A stretch of 64,000 bases of DNA, from the NCBI RefSeq assembly GCF_003182135.1, contig NZ_QGTL01000006.1, positions 186,001 to 250,000 of the forward strand. The letters are read 5' to 3'. Below are positions 23,487-32,338 of this stretch, piece after piece. The notes under the pieces are model-generated. The model made no database searches, was not told the origin of the DNA, and saw only the letters and a program-made list of their open reading frames with translations. This stretch comes from Nocardia neocaledoniensis. GTDB lineage: Bacteria > Actinomycetota > Actinomycetes > Mycobacteriales > Mycobacteriaceae. Position 1 is the stretch's first letter. Every line of letters starts with the position of its first letter. The position numbers were made by a program, and so were the translations under genes.

Positions 23487-24686
23487 GTGAGTGAGTTGAA
23501 CGAGCTGCGTGGGGCGCTTCGTCAGGGGCGCATCGAGTTGCCGGCGGTAGGGTGCGTGGAGCGCGTCGAGAGTGCAGTGCCCTACGGGGTCGTTGTCGAC
23601 GGAATCGAGGTCGAGCCGATCTCGTCGTACTTGTCGAGCTTGGTCATCTCCGACGTCAGTCCGTTGACAGTGCGGTCCTATGCGCATGATCTGCTGCGGT
23701 GGTGGAGAGTGCTTGCGGTGCTGGGAGTGTGGTGGGAGCGCGCAACCAGGGAGGACGTCGAGGTGATGGTCGGATGGATGCGATCGGCGACCAATCCGCA
23801 GCGTCGACGCTCGCCCATGTCCATCTCGGAGCCGGGATCGGTGAACCTCAAGACGGGGAAGCCGGTCCTGTCGCCGGGGTATGCGCCAGCGACGATCAAC
23901 CACGCGTTGACCGTGGTGTACGGGTTCTACGAGCACCATCTCTTTTATGGACGTGGCCCGTTGGTGAATCCAGTGCCGCCCTCATCGGATCGACGAAGAA
24001 TCCAGCTGAGCAGCCCCCTCGACCCGCGGACCCGGCTTCGGCGGGCGCCGATGCGGCAGAAGCAGCCACAGCGGGCTCCTCGATCGATCCCCGACGCCGC
24101 GTGGATGGCCCTGTTCGCGGCGATGACACATGATCGCGACCGCGCGCTGCTCGAGTTCGCTGTCTCCTCCGGCGCCCGGGCTAGCGAGCTGCTGGGCATT
24201 TGCGGTGAGCACGTCGAGTGGGGCTATCGACGGATCTGGGTAGTTTCCAAGGGAACTCGGGAACTCGCAGTAGTGCCTGCCTCCCCGGAGGCCTTTGATC
24301 TCCTGGCCAGGTATTTCGAACGATCCGGAACCCCGCGACCGAAGGAACAGGTCTGGCGGACATTGCGCGGACAGCCACGTCCACTGACATATTGGGCGTT
24401 GCGACGGGTATTGCAGCGCGCCAACGATGAGCTCGGCACCAACTGGTCCTTCCATGACATCCGGCACACCGCCGCGACCCGGATGGCGAAGGACCCGCAG
24501 TTGACCTTGCCCGAGGTCCAAGCGATCCTGCGCCACCGGCACCTGTCGACCACCGAAACCTATCTACTTCCACGGATCGAGGAACTGCACGACAAGATGC
24601 AGGAGCACTACTCAAGGCCCCGACCGGCCACGACCTTCGCCACCGGGTACTCGGCTGAGGACATCGCGACGGTGTTCGGTGAGTAG
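23487..24686 (+). CDS. tyrosine recombinase of a tandem pair (TnpA-like)
   Basis: A 399-residue tyrosine recombinase starting at GTG 23487. The N-terminal core-binding domain contains SYLSSLVISDVSPLTVRSYA. Catalytic residues are the Arg in SGARASELLG, the Lys in VSKGTRE, the HxxR of FHDIRHTAATRM, the His of ILRHRHLST and nucleophile Y359 (TETYLLP). Its stop overlaps the start of a second, larger recombinase gene by 8 bp. Paired recombinases in this order are known from Tn554-type elements (TnpA 361 residues, TnpB 630 residues). They may define a transposon inside the larger element. Confidence 0.85.
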   Translation: MSELNELRGALRQGRIELPAVGCVERVESAVPYGVVVDGIEVEPISSYLSSLVISDVSPLTVRSYAHDLLRWWRVLAVLGVWWERATREDVEVMVGWMRSATNPQRRRSPMSISEPGSVNLKTGKPVLSPGYAPATINHALTVVYGFYEHHLFYGRGPLVNPVPPSSDRRRIQLSSPLDPRTRLRRAPMRQKQPQRAPRSIPDAAWMALFAAMTHDRDRALLEFAVSSGARASELLGICGEHVEWGYRRIWVVSKGTRELAVVPASPEAFDLLARYFERSGTPRPKEQVWRTLRGQPRPLTYWALRRVLQRANDELGTNWSFHDIRHTAATRMAKDPQLTLPEVQAILRHRHLSTTETYLLPRIEELHDKMQEHYSRPRPATTFATGYSAEDIATVFGE

Positions 24687-27099
24687 CTCCCGAACCGCCC
24701 GCCCGGCACGAACACGGCAGAAGGCCACTACGCCGCCGCCCACGAGATTCGTCAGACCGACCGTCGTGCCAACGCCTCCGGCACCTCGACGTTTGCAACG
24801 GCACGGCGATCTGGACAACGCATCGGCAGCGGCGCTCTATGAGGTGGCCCGCCGGTTTCGGACCAATCCAGACAAGCGGCACGATGCACGCGACCGTGGG
24901 TTTCGGTTGCTGACCGATTACCTGCTGCAATACCCCGGATCGACGTGGCAACAGCGTTGGGAGGCCAGCGAACTCAATACCCGATCCGCGTCTCTGACCG
25001 AGCTCGTCGAGAACGACGGCCCCCGTGCACACTTCAGCCAGGCATTGGGAGCGCTGTACGCGCTGCGTGTCATCAAGCCGACGCTTCCAGCGTTTCGCGC
25101 AAACAGGCTCGGCAAATACATCGAGCAGTTCGTGGCCGCCGAGGCCGATCCCGCACTCGACGCCTATATCGCCGCCGTGCACGCCACCGATTCCACCGAG
25201 ACTTTCAAGAACTGGGCCGTCCGCGATGTCTGCACCGCACTGACCGTCCAAGGAATACCCTTCTTGGACCTGACACCGGAAGCATTCCTGCACCACGCCC
25301 AACAAACCCGGGAATCAACCAGCCGGACAGGTCTTCATCTCGGCAAGTACATCGGTCACCTCGCCTGGCAGGTGATGCACTCGATCGGCCATTTCCCACC
25401 GGCAACCCCCTCGACCCTGCGTGGTGCGCTGCGGTCGCCGCAGCTCACCACGGCCGAGATGGTCGACCGGAACGAGGTCACCGACCCAGCGATCCGACAG
25501 ATGCTCATCGACTATCTCGACCGACGTGCCCTAGACATCAAGTACGCCACCCTGACGGTGGTCGGTACCAACATCGTCAGGTTCTTCTGGAAGGCCATCG
25601 AGCGGATCAACCCCGAGCAAACCGACCTGCGGCTGTCCGAGGACGTCTACCGGCAATGGCGTGCCACCCTGGCCTTCCGCGAGGACGGCACGCCCCGATC
25701 GGATCCTTGGAACATCCTGACCATGGTGCAGGCCCTCTACTACGACATCCAGACGTGGGCTGTCGATGAACCCGAAAGGTGGGCAGTCTGGTCGGCACCC
25801 TGCCCGATCCCTCGCAGCGAGATGCGCCAGTTCGCCAAGCACAAACGGCGAGCCCAGGAGAAGACCCACCATCAGATCCGCACGCTGCAGCCACTGTTGC
25901 CCGTCCTCGTCGACTATGTCGACAAACGCAACGAGCACTGGCGTGGTGTCCTCGAACGCGCATCCGCCGCCGGGCACGGTGAGGACTTCACCTACGAGGG
26001 ACACCGCTATACCAGGATCATCACTCGCGGCGACTCCCGCTTGATCGCAGACGGCGACCAACCCCGCGTGCACGTCCGCAGTCCGCGATTCGGCCGGACG
26101 GTCGACGTCGCCGTGTACGAGGATGCCGCGTTCTGGATGTGGGCGATCATCGAAACCCTCCGTCACAGTGGGCTACGCATCGAAGAGCTCACAGAGCTGT
26201 CCCAGTTGAGCGTGCGCCAGTACCGACGCCCGAACGGCGAAGTCATCGCACTTCTCGTCGTAGCGCCCTCCAAGACGGACAGAGAACGGGTCATTCCGAT
26301 GTCGGCCGAGTTGTTCCACGTCGTCGCCTGCATACTCCGCCGGATCACCACTGGAAACACTTCAGTGCCGCTCGCGACACGGTATGACGACTACGACCGC
26401 ACCACCAGCGAACCTCAGCCCTTCCTGTTCCAACGCCGCATCGGCCAACGATTGGAGGTGATGACCACCGGCGCGATCGGGACGAGCATTCGCGCAGTCT
26501 GCAAGGACCTCGCCCAAGTCGACCCCAGGTTCGCGGGGATCCACTTCCGCCCACACGACTTCCGGCGTCTGTTCGCCACCGACCTGGTCAACAACGGGCT
26601 GCCTATCCACATCGGCGCGGCCCTGCTCGGGCACCTCGACCTCGACACAACCCGCGGCTACGTCGCCGTCTTCGAAGAAGATGTCACCCGCCACTACCAG
26701 GCCCACCTGCAACGCCGACGAGCATTACGCCCGACCGAGGAGTACCGACCGGTCACCGACCAGGAATGGGCCGAGTTCGAAGAACACTTCGACAAACGCA
26801 AAGTCGAGCTCGGATCGTGCGGGCGCCCCTACGCCACACCCTGCGGCCACGAACACGCCTGCATTCGCTGCTCGATGCTCCACGTCGCCCCGACGATGAT
26901 CACGCGGCTCACGGACATCGAAACCGACTTGATCGAACGACGTCAACGCGCGCACAACGAAGGCTGGCTCGGTGAGATCGAAGGCATCGACCTCACCCTT
27001 ACCTTTCTGCGCGACAAACGTGACGCTGCCAGCCGATTGGCCTCTCGCACCATTTCACTCGGCACGCCCGGGCTACCACACAGGACCAAAGGACATTGA
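24679..27099 (+). CDS. large tyrosine recombinase-like protein of the pair (TnpB-like)
   Basis: An 806-residue protein from GTG 24679. The C-terminal third is a tyrosine recombinase domain: HSGLRIEELTEL (Arg I), SKTDRERVIP (Lys), FRPHDFRRLFATDLV (HxxR), LLGHLDLDTTRGYVAVF (His and Tyr). The N-terminal ~400 residues are a long helical region, and the last ~100 residues add a cysteine/histidine cluster (CGRPYATPCGHEHACIRC) followed by a charged helix, probably zinc binding. This fits the TnpB type of Tn554-like systems, although longer. No third small protein (TnpC) is evident downstream. Confidence 0.8.
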   Translation: MSSSRTARPARTRQKATTPPPTRFVRPTVVPTPPAPRRLQRHGDLDNASAAALYEVARRFRTNPDKRHDARDRGFRLLTDYLLQYPGSTWQQRWEASELNTRSASLTELVENDGPRAHFSQALGALYALRVIKPTLPAFRANRLGKYIEQFVAAEADPALDAYIAAVHATDSTETFKNWAVRDVCTALTVQGIPFLDLTPEAFLHHAQQTRESTSRTGLHLGKYIGHLAWQVMHSIGHFPPATPSTLRGALRSPQLTTAEMVDRNEVTDPAIRQMLIDYLDRRALDIKYATLTVVGTNIVRFFWKAIERINPEQTDLRLSEDVYRQWRATLAFREDGTPRSDPWNILTMVQALYYDIQTWAVDEPERWAVWSAPCPIPRSEMRQFAKHKRRAQEKTHHQIRTLQPLLPVLVDYVDKRNEHWRGVLERASAAGHGEDFTYEGHRYTRIITRGDSRLIADGDQPRVHVRSPRFGRTVDVAVYEDAAFWMWAIIETLRHSGLRIEELTELSQLSVRQYRRPNGEVIALLVVAPSKTDRERVIPMSAELFHVVACILRRITTGNTSVPLATRYDDYDRTTSEPQPFLFQRRIGQRLEVMTTGAIGTSIRAVCKDLAQVDPRFAGIHFRPHDFRRLFATDLVNNGLPIHIGAALLGHLDLDTTRGYVAVFEEDVTRHYQAHLQRRRALRPTEEYRPVTDQEWAEFEEHFDKRKVELGSCGRPYATPCGHEHACIRCSMLHVAPTMITRLTDIETDLIERRQRAHNEGWLGEIEGIDLTLTFLRDKRDAASRLASRTISLGTPGLPHRTKGH

Positions 27100-27412
27100 C
27101 GCCGTCATTGTTCGCCGCGCCATGCGATCGGCGCCAAGCGCCAACGGTCCGCGCGATGGTCGGAGTTTGGCTGCACGATCCGAGGACGCGAATGCTAGCT
27201 AACGCCGATCCGTAGCCCCCCGGTCCAACTAGACGACGAAACTTGCCCCCGCGAGGCGTTCGTTGACGACACCGGCTCACGCCCAACAAGGCGGCGGGTC
27301 ATACAAATCGGTTATCCGATCGCGGGTGGCTCATGCAGCTCGAAGCCTGCTGTCGCGGAGGGTATTCAGGGCAAGCCAAGGCGACGCAGCAGGTTGGCTA
27401 GGATCGGAAATC
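27100..27412. other. spacer between recombinase pair and Emb gene
   Basis: About 310 bp with no recognisable gene. It should contain the end of the recombinase transposon, if there is one, and the promoter of the arabinosyltransferase gene. No inverted repeat was matched to the left side by eye. Confidence 0.35.
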
Positions 27413-30400
27413 GTGACCTTGTTGCTCAGCCGACGCCGGCCGTCCGACGATCAACCACTCGATCCCCAGGACCAGCAGCAAGACTCTGGCCGTACCTGGC
27501 GAATCGTCGCGATTGTCGCGGGAATCGTGGGCGTGCTGCTCGCGGTGGCGGTGCCGCTCCTCCCCGTGCAGCAGGAACAAGCTTCCTTCTCGTGGCCGCA
27601 GGGTGGTCGCGCGACCAGTGTGACGTCGCCTTTGGTGTCGTATTCGCCAGTCAGCGTCGACGCGGCGATTCCGTGTGTTGCCGCAGCGGGGTTGACTGCT
27701 CGTGGCGGGTACCTGTTGGCGACGGTACCGCCTGCATCCGGGCAGGCTTGGCACTACGGCTTGAACGTGCTCGTCTCGTCGACTGAGGCCGGTAGCCGCC
27801 TACAAGTCGTCTTGCGCGACAAGACGCTGATCGATACCGCAGTGGCAGACCTGGCCCACGATTGTCGTGTTGTGGTCGCGTCCACCGGCGCGCGAACCGC
27901 CGTTGAGATCAGCGGTTCCGAGCCCGTGGTCATCGAGGGTGACTTCCGGCCGCAGGTGGTCGGGATATTCACCGACCTGGCTGGCGAGGTGCCCGCAGGC
28001 ATGCGCACCGACGTGGAGATCGATTCTCGGTTCACGACCTCACCGACGGTGCTCAAGCTGATCGCGATCATCGGCGTCCTCATCGCCGCAGCGCTGGCGC
28101 TGTTCGCGTTGCATCGGCTTGATTGTCTCGACGGCCGCGGCAATCGGCGGGTTCTGCCGCACCGTTGGTGGCGGCCTCGATGGGTCGACGGCGTCGTGGT
28201 CGGCACACTGGTTCTGTGGTACCTCATCGGCGCGGGTACCGCCGATGACGGCTACATCCTCGGCATGGCACGAACGGCCGGGCACGCGGGATACCTGGCG
28301 AACTACTTCGCCTACTTCGGTGTGCCTGAAACACCGATCGGAATCCCCTACGACCTTGTCATCGGCTGGCTGGCGCAGATATCGACTGCGAGCATCGTGG
28401 TGCGCCTGCCGGAGTTGATCTTCGGCATCGTGTGCTGGTTCCTGATCAGTCGCGAGGTCGTGCCGCGCCTCGGCATCGCCGCGCGTAACGAGAAGGCGGC
28501 GATCTGGGCCGGCGGCCTGGCGCTGCTCGCCTTCTGGCTTCCGTACAACAACGGACTGCGCCCAGAACCCGCAGTCGCCCTCGGCGTCCTGCTCACCTGG
28601 GTCTCGATGGAGCGCGCCCTGGCGACGCGACGGCTCGCGCCCGCCGCCATGGCGTTGATTCCAGCAGCATTGGCGGTGGTCACCAATCCCGCTGGAGTGA
28701 TCTGTTTCGCGGCACTGCTCGCGGGGGCCCGCCCGCTGGTGCAGATCATCGTCGAACGTGCTCGTCGAGTGGGCTACCTGGCGCTGCTGGCTCCGGCCGT
28801 GGCGGTAGGCGTATCGATTCTCGCGATCGTGTTCATCGGCCAGCCCATCTCCGAGGTCACCGCGATGAGCGACGCCCACTCGGTGGTCGGCCCGAACATG
28901 CCGTGGTACGACGAAACCTTCGTCTACCAATCCCTTTTCCAAGTCGGCCCTGACGGTTCGATGGCACGCCGATTCGCGATGCTGCTGCTGTTCCTGACGT
29001 TGGCGGTCTCAGTGCTGGCACTATTGCGTCACGGCGGCAGAATCCCTGGCCTAGCAGCAGGACCGACCCGTCGGATACTGGGCACTACCATCGCCACGAT
29101 TCCATTGATGGCGCTCTCGCCGACCAAGTTCACCCACCACTTCGGTGTGTTCGCCGGGCTCGCAGGCGCGGTCGCAGTCGTGGCGGCCGTCGCCGCGGGC
29201 CCCCGGGTCGTGCGATCACCGCGCAACCGCGCACTGTTCGCTGCCGTCGTCACTGCCGTCTTGGCGCTGGCGTTCACCAGTTCGAACAGTTGGTGGTACG
29301 TAGCCGCCTACGGAATCCCCTGGTGGGACAAGCCGATCTCGGTCAAGGGCATCAGTGCTGGCACCGCGCTACTTGTAGTCGCGATCTTCTTGCTCGCGTA
29401 CGCGGGGTGGCTGCACATCCGCGAACCGTTCCGCAGCGCAGAACACCGCTCACACCGCCGGATTCCGGTTCTCACCATCGCGGTGGGACTGGTCGTGGCG
29501 TTCGAGGTCGCCTCGTTCATCAAGGCAGGAATCGACCAATACCCAGCGTATTCGCTGGCAAAGTCGAACTTCTCCGCACTCGGCGGGCAAACCTGTGCGT
29601 TGGCCAACGAGGTCCTGGTCGAACCTGATCCGGACGCAGGCATGCTGCAACCGCTGTCCGGCGACCGAGCCACCGCCTTGGGCGCGGAGGTCGACGGTTT
29701 CACTCCCAACGGTGTGAATACCAACGACTTGGTCCCCGATGCGTCCGACGCCGCCGCGGCATCGGTGGGCCAATCACTCGGCAGCGCCGGAACCACGACC
29801 GAATCCGGCTCCACCGCGGATAGCGGGCTCGGCGGGTCCAGCCCACACGGCATCAACGGCAGCACCATCGCGCTTCCGTTCGGCCTGGACCCGGCCGCAA
29901 CACCTGTGCTCGGCAGTTACGGCAGCCCCGGAGTCACGAAAACGCTTGTCTCCGGCTGGTATCGACTCCCTGCACCCGACTCCAGTGCAAGCCGTGGCCA
30001 GATCCTCGCGATCGCAGCCGCTGGCCGCATCGCCACCACCGACCTCGACGGACTCCCGGTTACCGGTCAGAACGTGCAGGTCGAATACGGGAGCACAAAC
30101 GGGGCCGAGGTGCAGCCACTCGGACGGATTACCCCAGATGACGTCAGTGTGCTCCAGCCCTCGTGGCGCAACCTCCGAGTTCCACTGCAACAGCTGCCGC
30201 CCCCCGCCGATGTGGTTCGCATCACGGCCACCGTCGACAGCTCCGACGCGGAGCAGTGGGTCGCGGTGACCCCGCCGCGGGTGCCGGAGCTGCGCACCCT
30301 CGACGAGTTGGTCGGGCATACCCGGCCGGTACTTATGGATTGGCTCGTCGGCCTGCAGTTCCCCTGCCAGCAGCCGATGAGGCACCGCTACGGTGTGGCT

Positions 30401-30679
30401 GAAATCCCCGAATACCGCATTCTCCCGGAGTTCTCGGCGGCGATCATGACCAGCAACTGGCAAAGCCACGCCTCCGGAGGCCCTCTCGGCTACACCGAGC
30501 TGGTGACCCGCACCGAAGTACTGCCCTCCTACTTGAAGGATGACTGGAAACGCAACTGGGGCGAGATCCACCGCCTCGTGCCGTTCGACCCAACCGCAAC
30601 CCCCGCAGTAATCGACACCGTCACCGTCGAACGCTCAGCTCGATGGACCCCGGGGCCACTGAATTTCGGAATCCGATAG
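27413..30679 (+). CDS. arabinosyltransferase of the Emb family (EmbA/B/C paralogue)
   Basis: A ~1088-residue polytopic membrane GT-C glycosyltransferase that uses decaprenyl-phosphoryl arabinose to build arabinogalactan or lipoarabinomannan outside the membrane. Seen: first helix IVAIVAGIVGVLLAVAVPLL, a galactose-like N-terminal lectin region (SFSWPQGG, NVLV), the catalytic loop AGTADDGYILGMARTAGHAGY with its Asp pair (given here in two parts: AGTADDGY, ILGMARTAGH), ~12 further helices, and a soluble C-terminal carbohydrate-binding domain ending RWTPGPLNFGIR. The methionine corresponding to the ethambutol-resistance site of EmbB is kept. Start GTG 27413 fits family N-termini; a longer frame from 27263 adds atypical residues. 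Emb genes normally sit in the chromosomal emb cluster, so this lone copy on a mobile region is unusual. Confidence 0.88.
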   Translation: MTLLLSRRRPSDDQPLDPQDQQQDSGRTWRIVAIVAGIVGVLLAVAVPLLPVQQEQASFSWPQGGRATSVTSPLVSYSPVSVDAAIPCVAAAGLTARGGYLLATVPPASGQAWHYGLNVLVSSTEAGSRLQVVLRDKTLIDTAVADLAHDCRVVVASTGARTAVEISGSEPVVIEGDFRPQVVGIFTDLAGEVPAGMRTDVEIDSRFTTSPTVLKLIAIIGVLIAAALALFALHRLDCLDGRGNRRVLPHRWWRPRWVDGVVVGTLVLWYLIGAGTADDGYILGMARTAGHAGYLANYFAYFGVPETPIGIPYDLVIGWLAQISTASIVVRLPELIFGIVCWFLISREVVPRLGIAARNEKAAIWAGGLALLAFWLPYNNGLRPEPAVALGVLLTWVSMERALATRRLAPAAMALIPAALAVVTNPAGVICFAALLAGARPLVQIIVERARRVGYLALLAPAVAVGVSILAIVFIGQPISEVTAMSDAHSVVGPNMPWYDETFVYQSLFQVGPDGSMARRFAMLLLFLTLAVSVLALLRHGGRIPGLAAGPTRRILGTTIATIPLMALSPTKFTHHFGVFAGLAGAVAVVAAVAAGPRVVRSPRNRALFAAVVTAVLALAFTSSNSWWYVAAYGIPWWDKPISVKGISAGTALLVVAIFLLAYAGWLHIREPFRSAEHRSHRRIPVLTIAVGLVVAFEVASFIKAGIDQYPAYSLAKSNFSALGGQTCALANEVLVEPDPDAGMLQPLSGDRATALGAEVDGFTPNGVNTNDLVPDASDAAAASVGQSLGSAGTTTESGSTADSGLGGSSPHGINGSTIALPFGLDPAATPVLGSYGSPGVTKTLVSGWYRLPAPDSSASRGQILAIAAAGRIATTDLDGLPVTGQNVQVEYGSTNGAEVQPLGRITPDDVSVLQPSWRNLRVPLQQLPPPADVVRITATVDSSDAEQWVAVTPPRVPELRTLDELVGHTRPVLMDWLVGLQFPCQQPMRHRYGVAEIPEYRILPEFSAAIMTSNWQSHASGGPLGYTELVTRTEVLPSYLKDDWKRNWGEIHRLVPFDPTATPAVIDTVTVERSARWTPGPLNFGIR

Positions 30680-30689
30680 ACGAGACGCC

Positions 30690-30724
30690 GGAGCCCACGC
30701 CGCCCGCCCCGGTCGGCGGGCTCC
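30690..30724 (+). terminator. terminator-like hairpin after the Emb gene
   Basis: GGAGCCC plus GCCG on the left pair with CGGCGGGCTCC at 30714-30724, with a two-base bulge. It lies between convergent stops of the Emb gene and the minus-strand gene at 30730. Confidence 0.5.
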
Positions 30725-30729
30725 AGGCG

Positions 30730-31101
30730 TTACGCCGCCGAACTTCGCTTGCCGGAACGAACGAGCTCAACTGGAACGGCTCCGACTGACCCGTCACGAC
30801 AGCGAGGTCGTGCGGCGCCACGCAGCCGTCGGATGCGATCCGATGCCGACAACAGGACGCGTTCACGCAACACCGCGTTGACAAAGTGCAGAGAAGCGAG
30901 CAGCACCCAGGCATGGAGCCAGCCGGGCACGTTGTCGGCCAGACGCAGGCCACCGAGTTTCACCCGCATGGCCAGCTGGTCCTGGCGGAAGTACTTCGGC
31001 TTGGTGGCGATGGCCAGGTGGGCGGCGACGAGCACCTTCTGTGGCGGGTCGACGACTCGCCACGGTTCTGGGGTGAACTGCACCGGCCACTTTTCGAACA
31101 C
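30730..31101 (-). CDS. hypothetical protein next to an SOS box
   Basis: A 123-residue basic protein from GTG 31101 (the frame can be extended upstream through the SOS box, but protein-like sequence starts at FEKWPVQFTPEPWRVVDP). Features are KVLVAAHLAIATKPKYFRQD, NVPGWLHAWVLLASLHFVNA and a basic tail RIRRLRGAARPR. No family was recognised. A LexA-type box lies 20 bp upstream of the start and probably represses it. The gene is divergent from another small ORF that shares the box. Confidence 0.5.
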   Translation of the reverse strand: MFEKWPVQFTPEPWRVVDPPQKVLVAAHLAIATKPKYFRQDQLAMRVKLGGLRLADNVPGWLHAWVLLASLHFVNAVLRERVLLSASDRIRRLRGAARPRCRDGSVGAVPVELVRSGKRSSAA

Positions 31102-31120
31102 GCCGCCGAACTTACAGGTC

Positions 31121-31136
31121 TCGAATGTATGTTCGA
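31121..31136. promoter_or_regulatory. LexA-type SOS box, divergent promoter
   Basis: TCGAATGTATGTTCGA matches the actinobacterial SOS box TCGAAC-N4-GTTCGA with one mismatch. It lies between minus-strand GTG 31101 and plus-strand ATG 31156. The same core is found at 32996-33011. Confidence 0.65.
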
Positions 31137-31155
31137 TAACGGGTAGAGTCGGGCC

Positions 31156-31431
31156 ATGCCCGAGACGCCTGGCCCCGCACGGACGGCCGTCGCGCTGGCC
31201 ACCGTCCGTCGCCAGCTCAAGGCCTGCGCCGCGTTCGGCGTCGCGGCGGACCCGGATCTCCTCGATGCGGTCGCGGTGCGGTTGACCCAGGTGCTGCGCG
31301 ACTACGCCGAATCCGACACCCGCAGGTATCCGCGCCTGCGGCGTCCACTGCGGCCGCGATCCGCTTGGACCGTGCACCCCTGGCGAGTCGACCACACTCA
31401 CCGCGATCCCGAACACCCGTCCTCGTCATGA
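31156..31431 (+). CDS. small hypothetical protein downstream of an SOS box
   Basis: A 91-residue ORF from ATG 31156. The first ~55 residues look like a helical protein (TAVALATVRRQLKACAAFGV, LLDAVAVRLTQVLRDYAE); the rest is arginine- and proline-rich and may not be conserved. A TAGAGT hexamer at 31144-31149 could be the -10 element, directly after the SOS box. Function unknown. It may be a small damage-induced protein or a non-coding frame. Confidence 0.4.
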   Translation: MPETPGPARTAVALATVRRQLKACAAFGVAADPDLLDAVAVRLTQVLRDYAESDTRRYPRLRRPLRPRSAWTVHPWRVDHTHRDPEHPSSS

Positions 31432-31479
31432 GCGACCCGCGGCTATCGGGCGGACGACCGCAGCCCTGGCCCTGCTCGA

Positions 31480-31770
31480 CTACAAGCGGGGATCGTGCAC
31501 GAGCCGGAAGTCGTGCAACGGCTCGTCTTGCCCGCCCGCTGCAGTGAACTCGCGGCCGATGACCTCTCCCGCCGGGATGTCGCAGTCACGGCCCATCACC
31601 GCAGCCGACAAGACCAACGGAGCCGTAGCCGAGTGCCACGGCGTGACGCAGTACGCGTCGTCCCCGACGGTGAGCATCACCCACAACGGAACCCGGCCAT
31701 CGGGCAGTACCTGGTAGTCCTCGCCGATCGAGGGCGCGTCGAAGTAGATCGGATAGTCGTCGTCACTCAT
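31480..31770 (-). CDS. hypothetical protein
   Basis: A 96-residue acidic soluble protein from ATG 31770, with GAGTGGAACC before it. It contains YPIYFDAPSIGEDYQVLPDG, PLWVMLTVGDDAYCVTPW and an acidic C-terminal half. The pattern suggests a small beta-rich fold. The open frame continues upstream but there it is not protein-like. No function can be assigned. Confidence 0.5.
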   Translation of the reverse strand: MSDDDYPIYFDAPSIGEDYQVLPDGRVPLWVMLTVGDDAYCVTPWHSATAPLVLSAAVMGRDCDIPAGEVIGREFTAAGGQDEPLHDFRLVHDPRL

Positions 31771-32074
31771 CGGTTCCACTCCTGCCGGATCGTGCATGGT
31801 GCACGCACCATGGTCGGAGCGCCGTCGCCCGACGGCTGAACGGATACCGGCGGCCGGGCTGACGCGGTGGTGGGCTGCTGCGTGATGACGATAGTGCGCG
31901 GAACCGACAACACGTATCGGCAACGCCACCTGATCACAACCCCGCGCTGCGGCGTCCAGGCCCGTCGGCGTGGAATCCGCAGCCGGCAGCCGCGTAGGGC
32001 GATAGGTCAACCCGCAGGCGCCCGGCACCGGCAGCCGAATGTCGGCGCTCATCGATCGTGGGAGGGTGATTTCG
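31771..32074. other. intergenic stretch
   Basis: About 300 bp; short open frames on both strands lack ribosome sites and look like shadows. Nothing else was recognised. Confidence 0.35.
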
Positions 32075-32335
32075 ATGCCGAACCTGGACCAGGATGAAGT
32101 CGTCCGATTTGCCGGGAACCTGCAACGAAGCAGCGCCGTCCAAACTGGCATGACACCCGAAGACCGCGCCGCGCTGATCGAAGCGGGCTACGACCCGAAC
32201 GACCCCGGCGTTCAGGCCCGCATGATCGCGGTCGAGCGCGGACTCGCACTACTGCGGGCACGCTGGCACGACAACTCCGGACCGGCCCACCAGCACTGGA
32301 CGCCCGCGACGACGCCGATGCGTCCGACACGGTGA
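32075..32335 (+). CDS. small hypothetical protein
   Basis: An 86-residue protein from ATG 32075 with a strong GGGAGG ribosome site. The conserved-looking part is NLDQDEVVRFAGNLQRSSAV, TPEDRAALIEAGYDPNDPGV and QARMIAVERGLALLRARWH, a helical protein. Its last codons run into the flavin monooxygenase relic, so the original C-terminus may have been replaced. Function unknown. Confidence 0.55.
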   Translation: MPNLDQDEVVRFAGNLQRSSAVQTGMTPEDRAALIEAGYDPNDPGVQARMIAVERGLALLRARWHDNSGPAHQHWTPATTPMRPTR

Positions 32336-32338
32336 ACA

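Noticed and set aside
27263..27412. N-terminal extension of the Emb protein from 27263
   Set aside because: The extra 50 residues do not resemble Emb N-termini; GTG 27413 is a better start.
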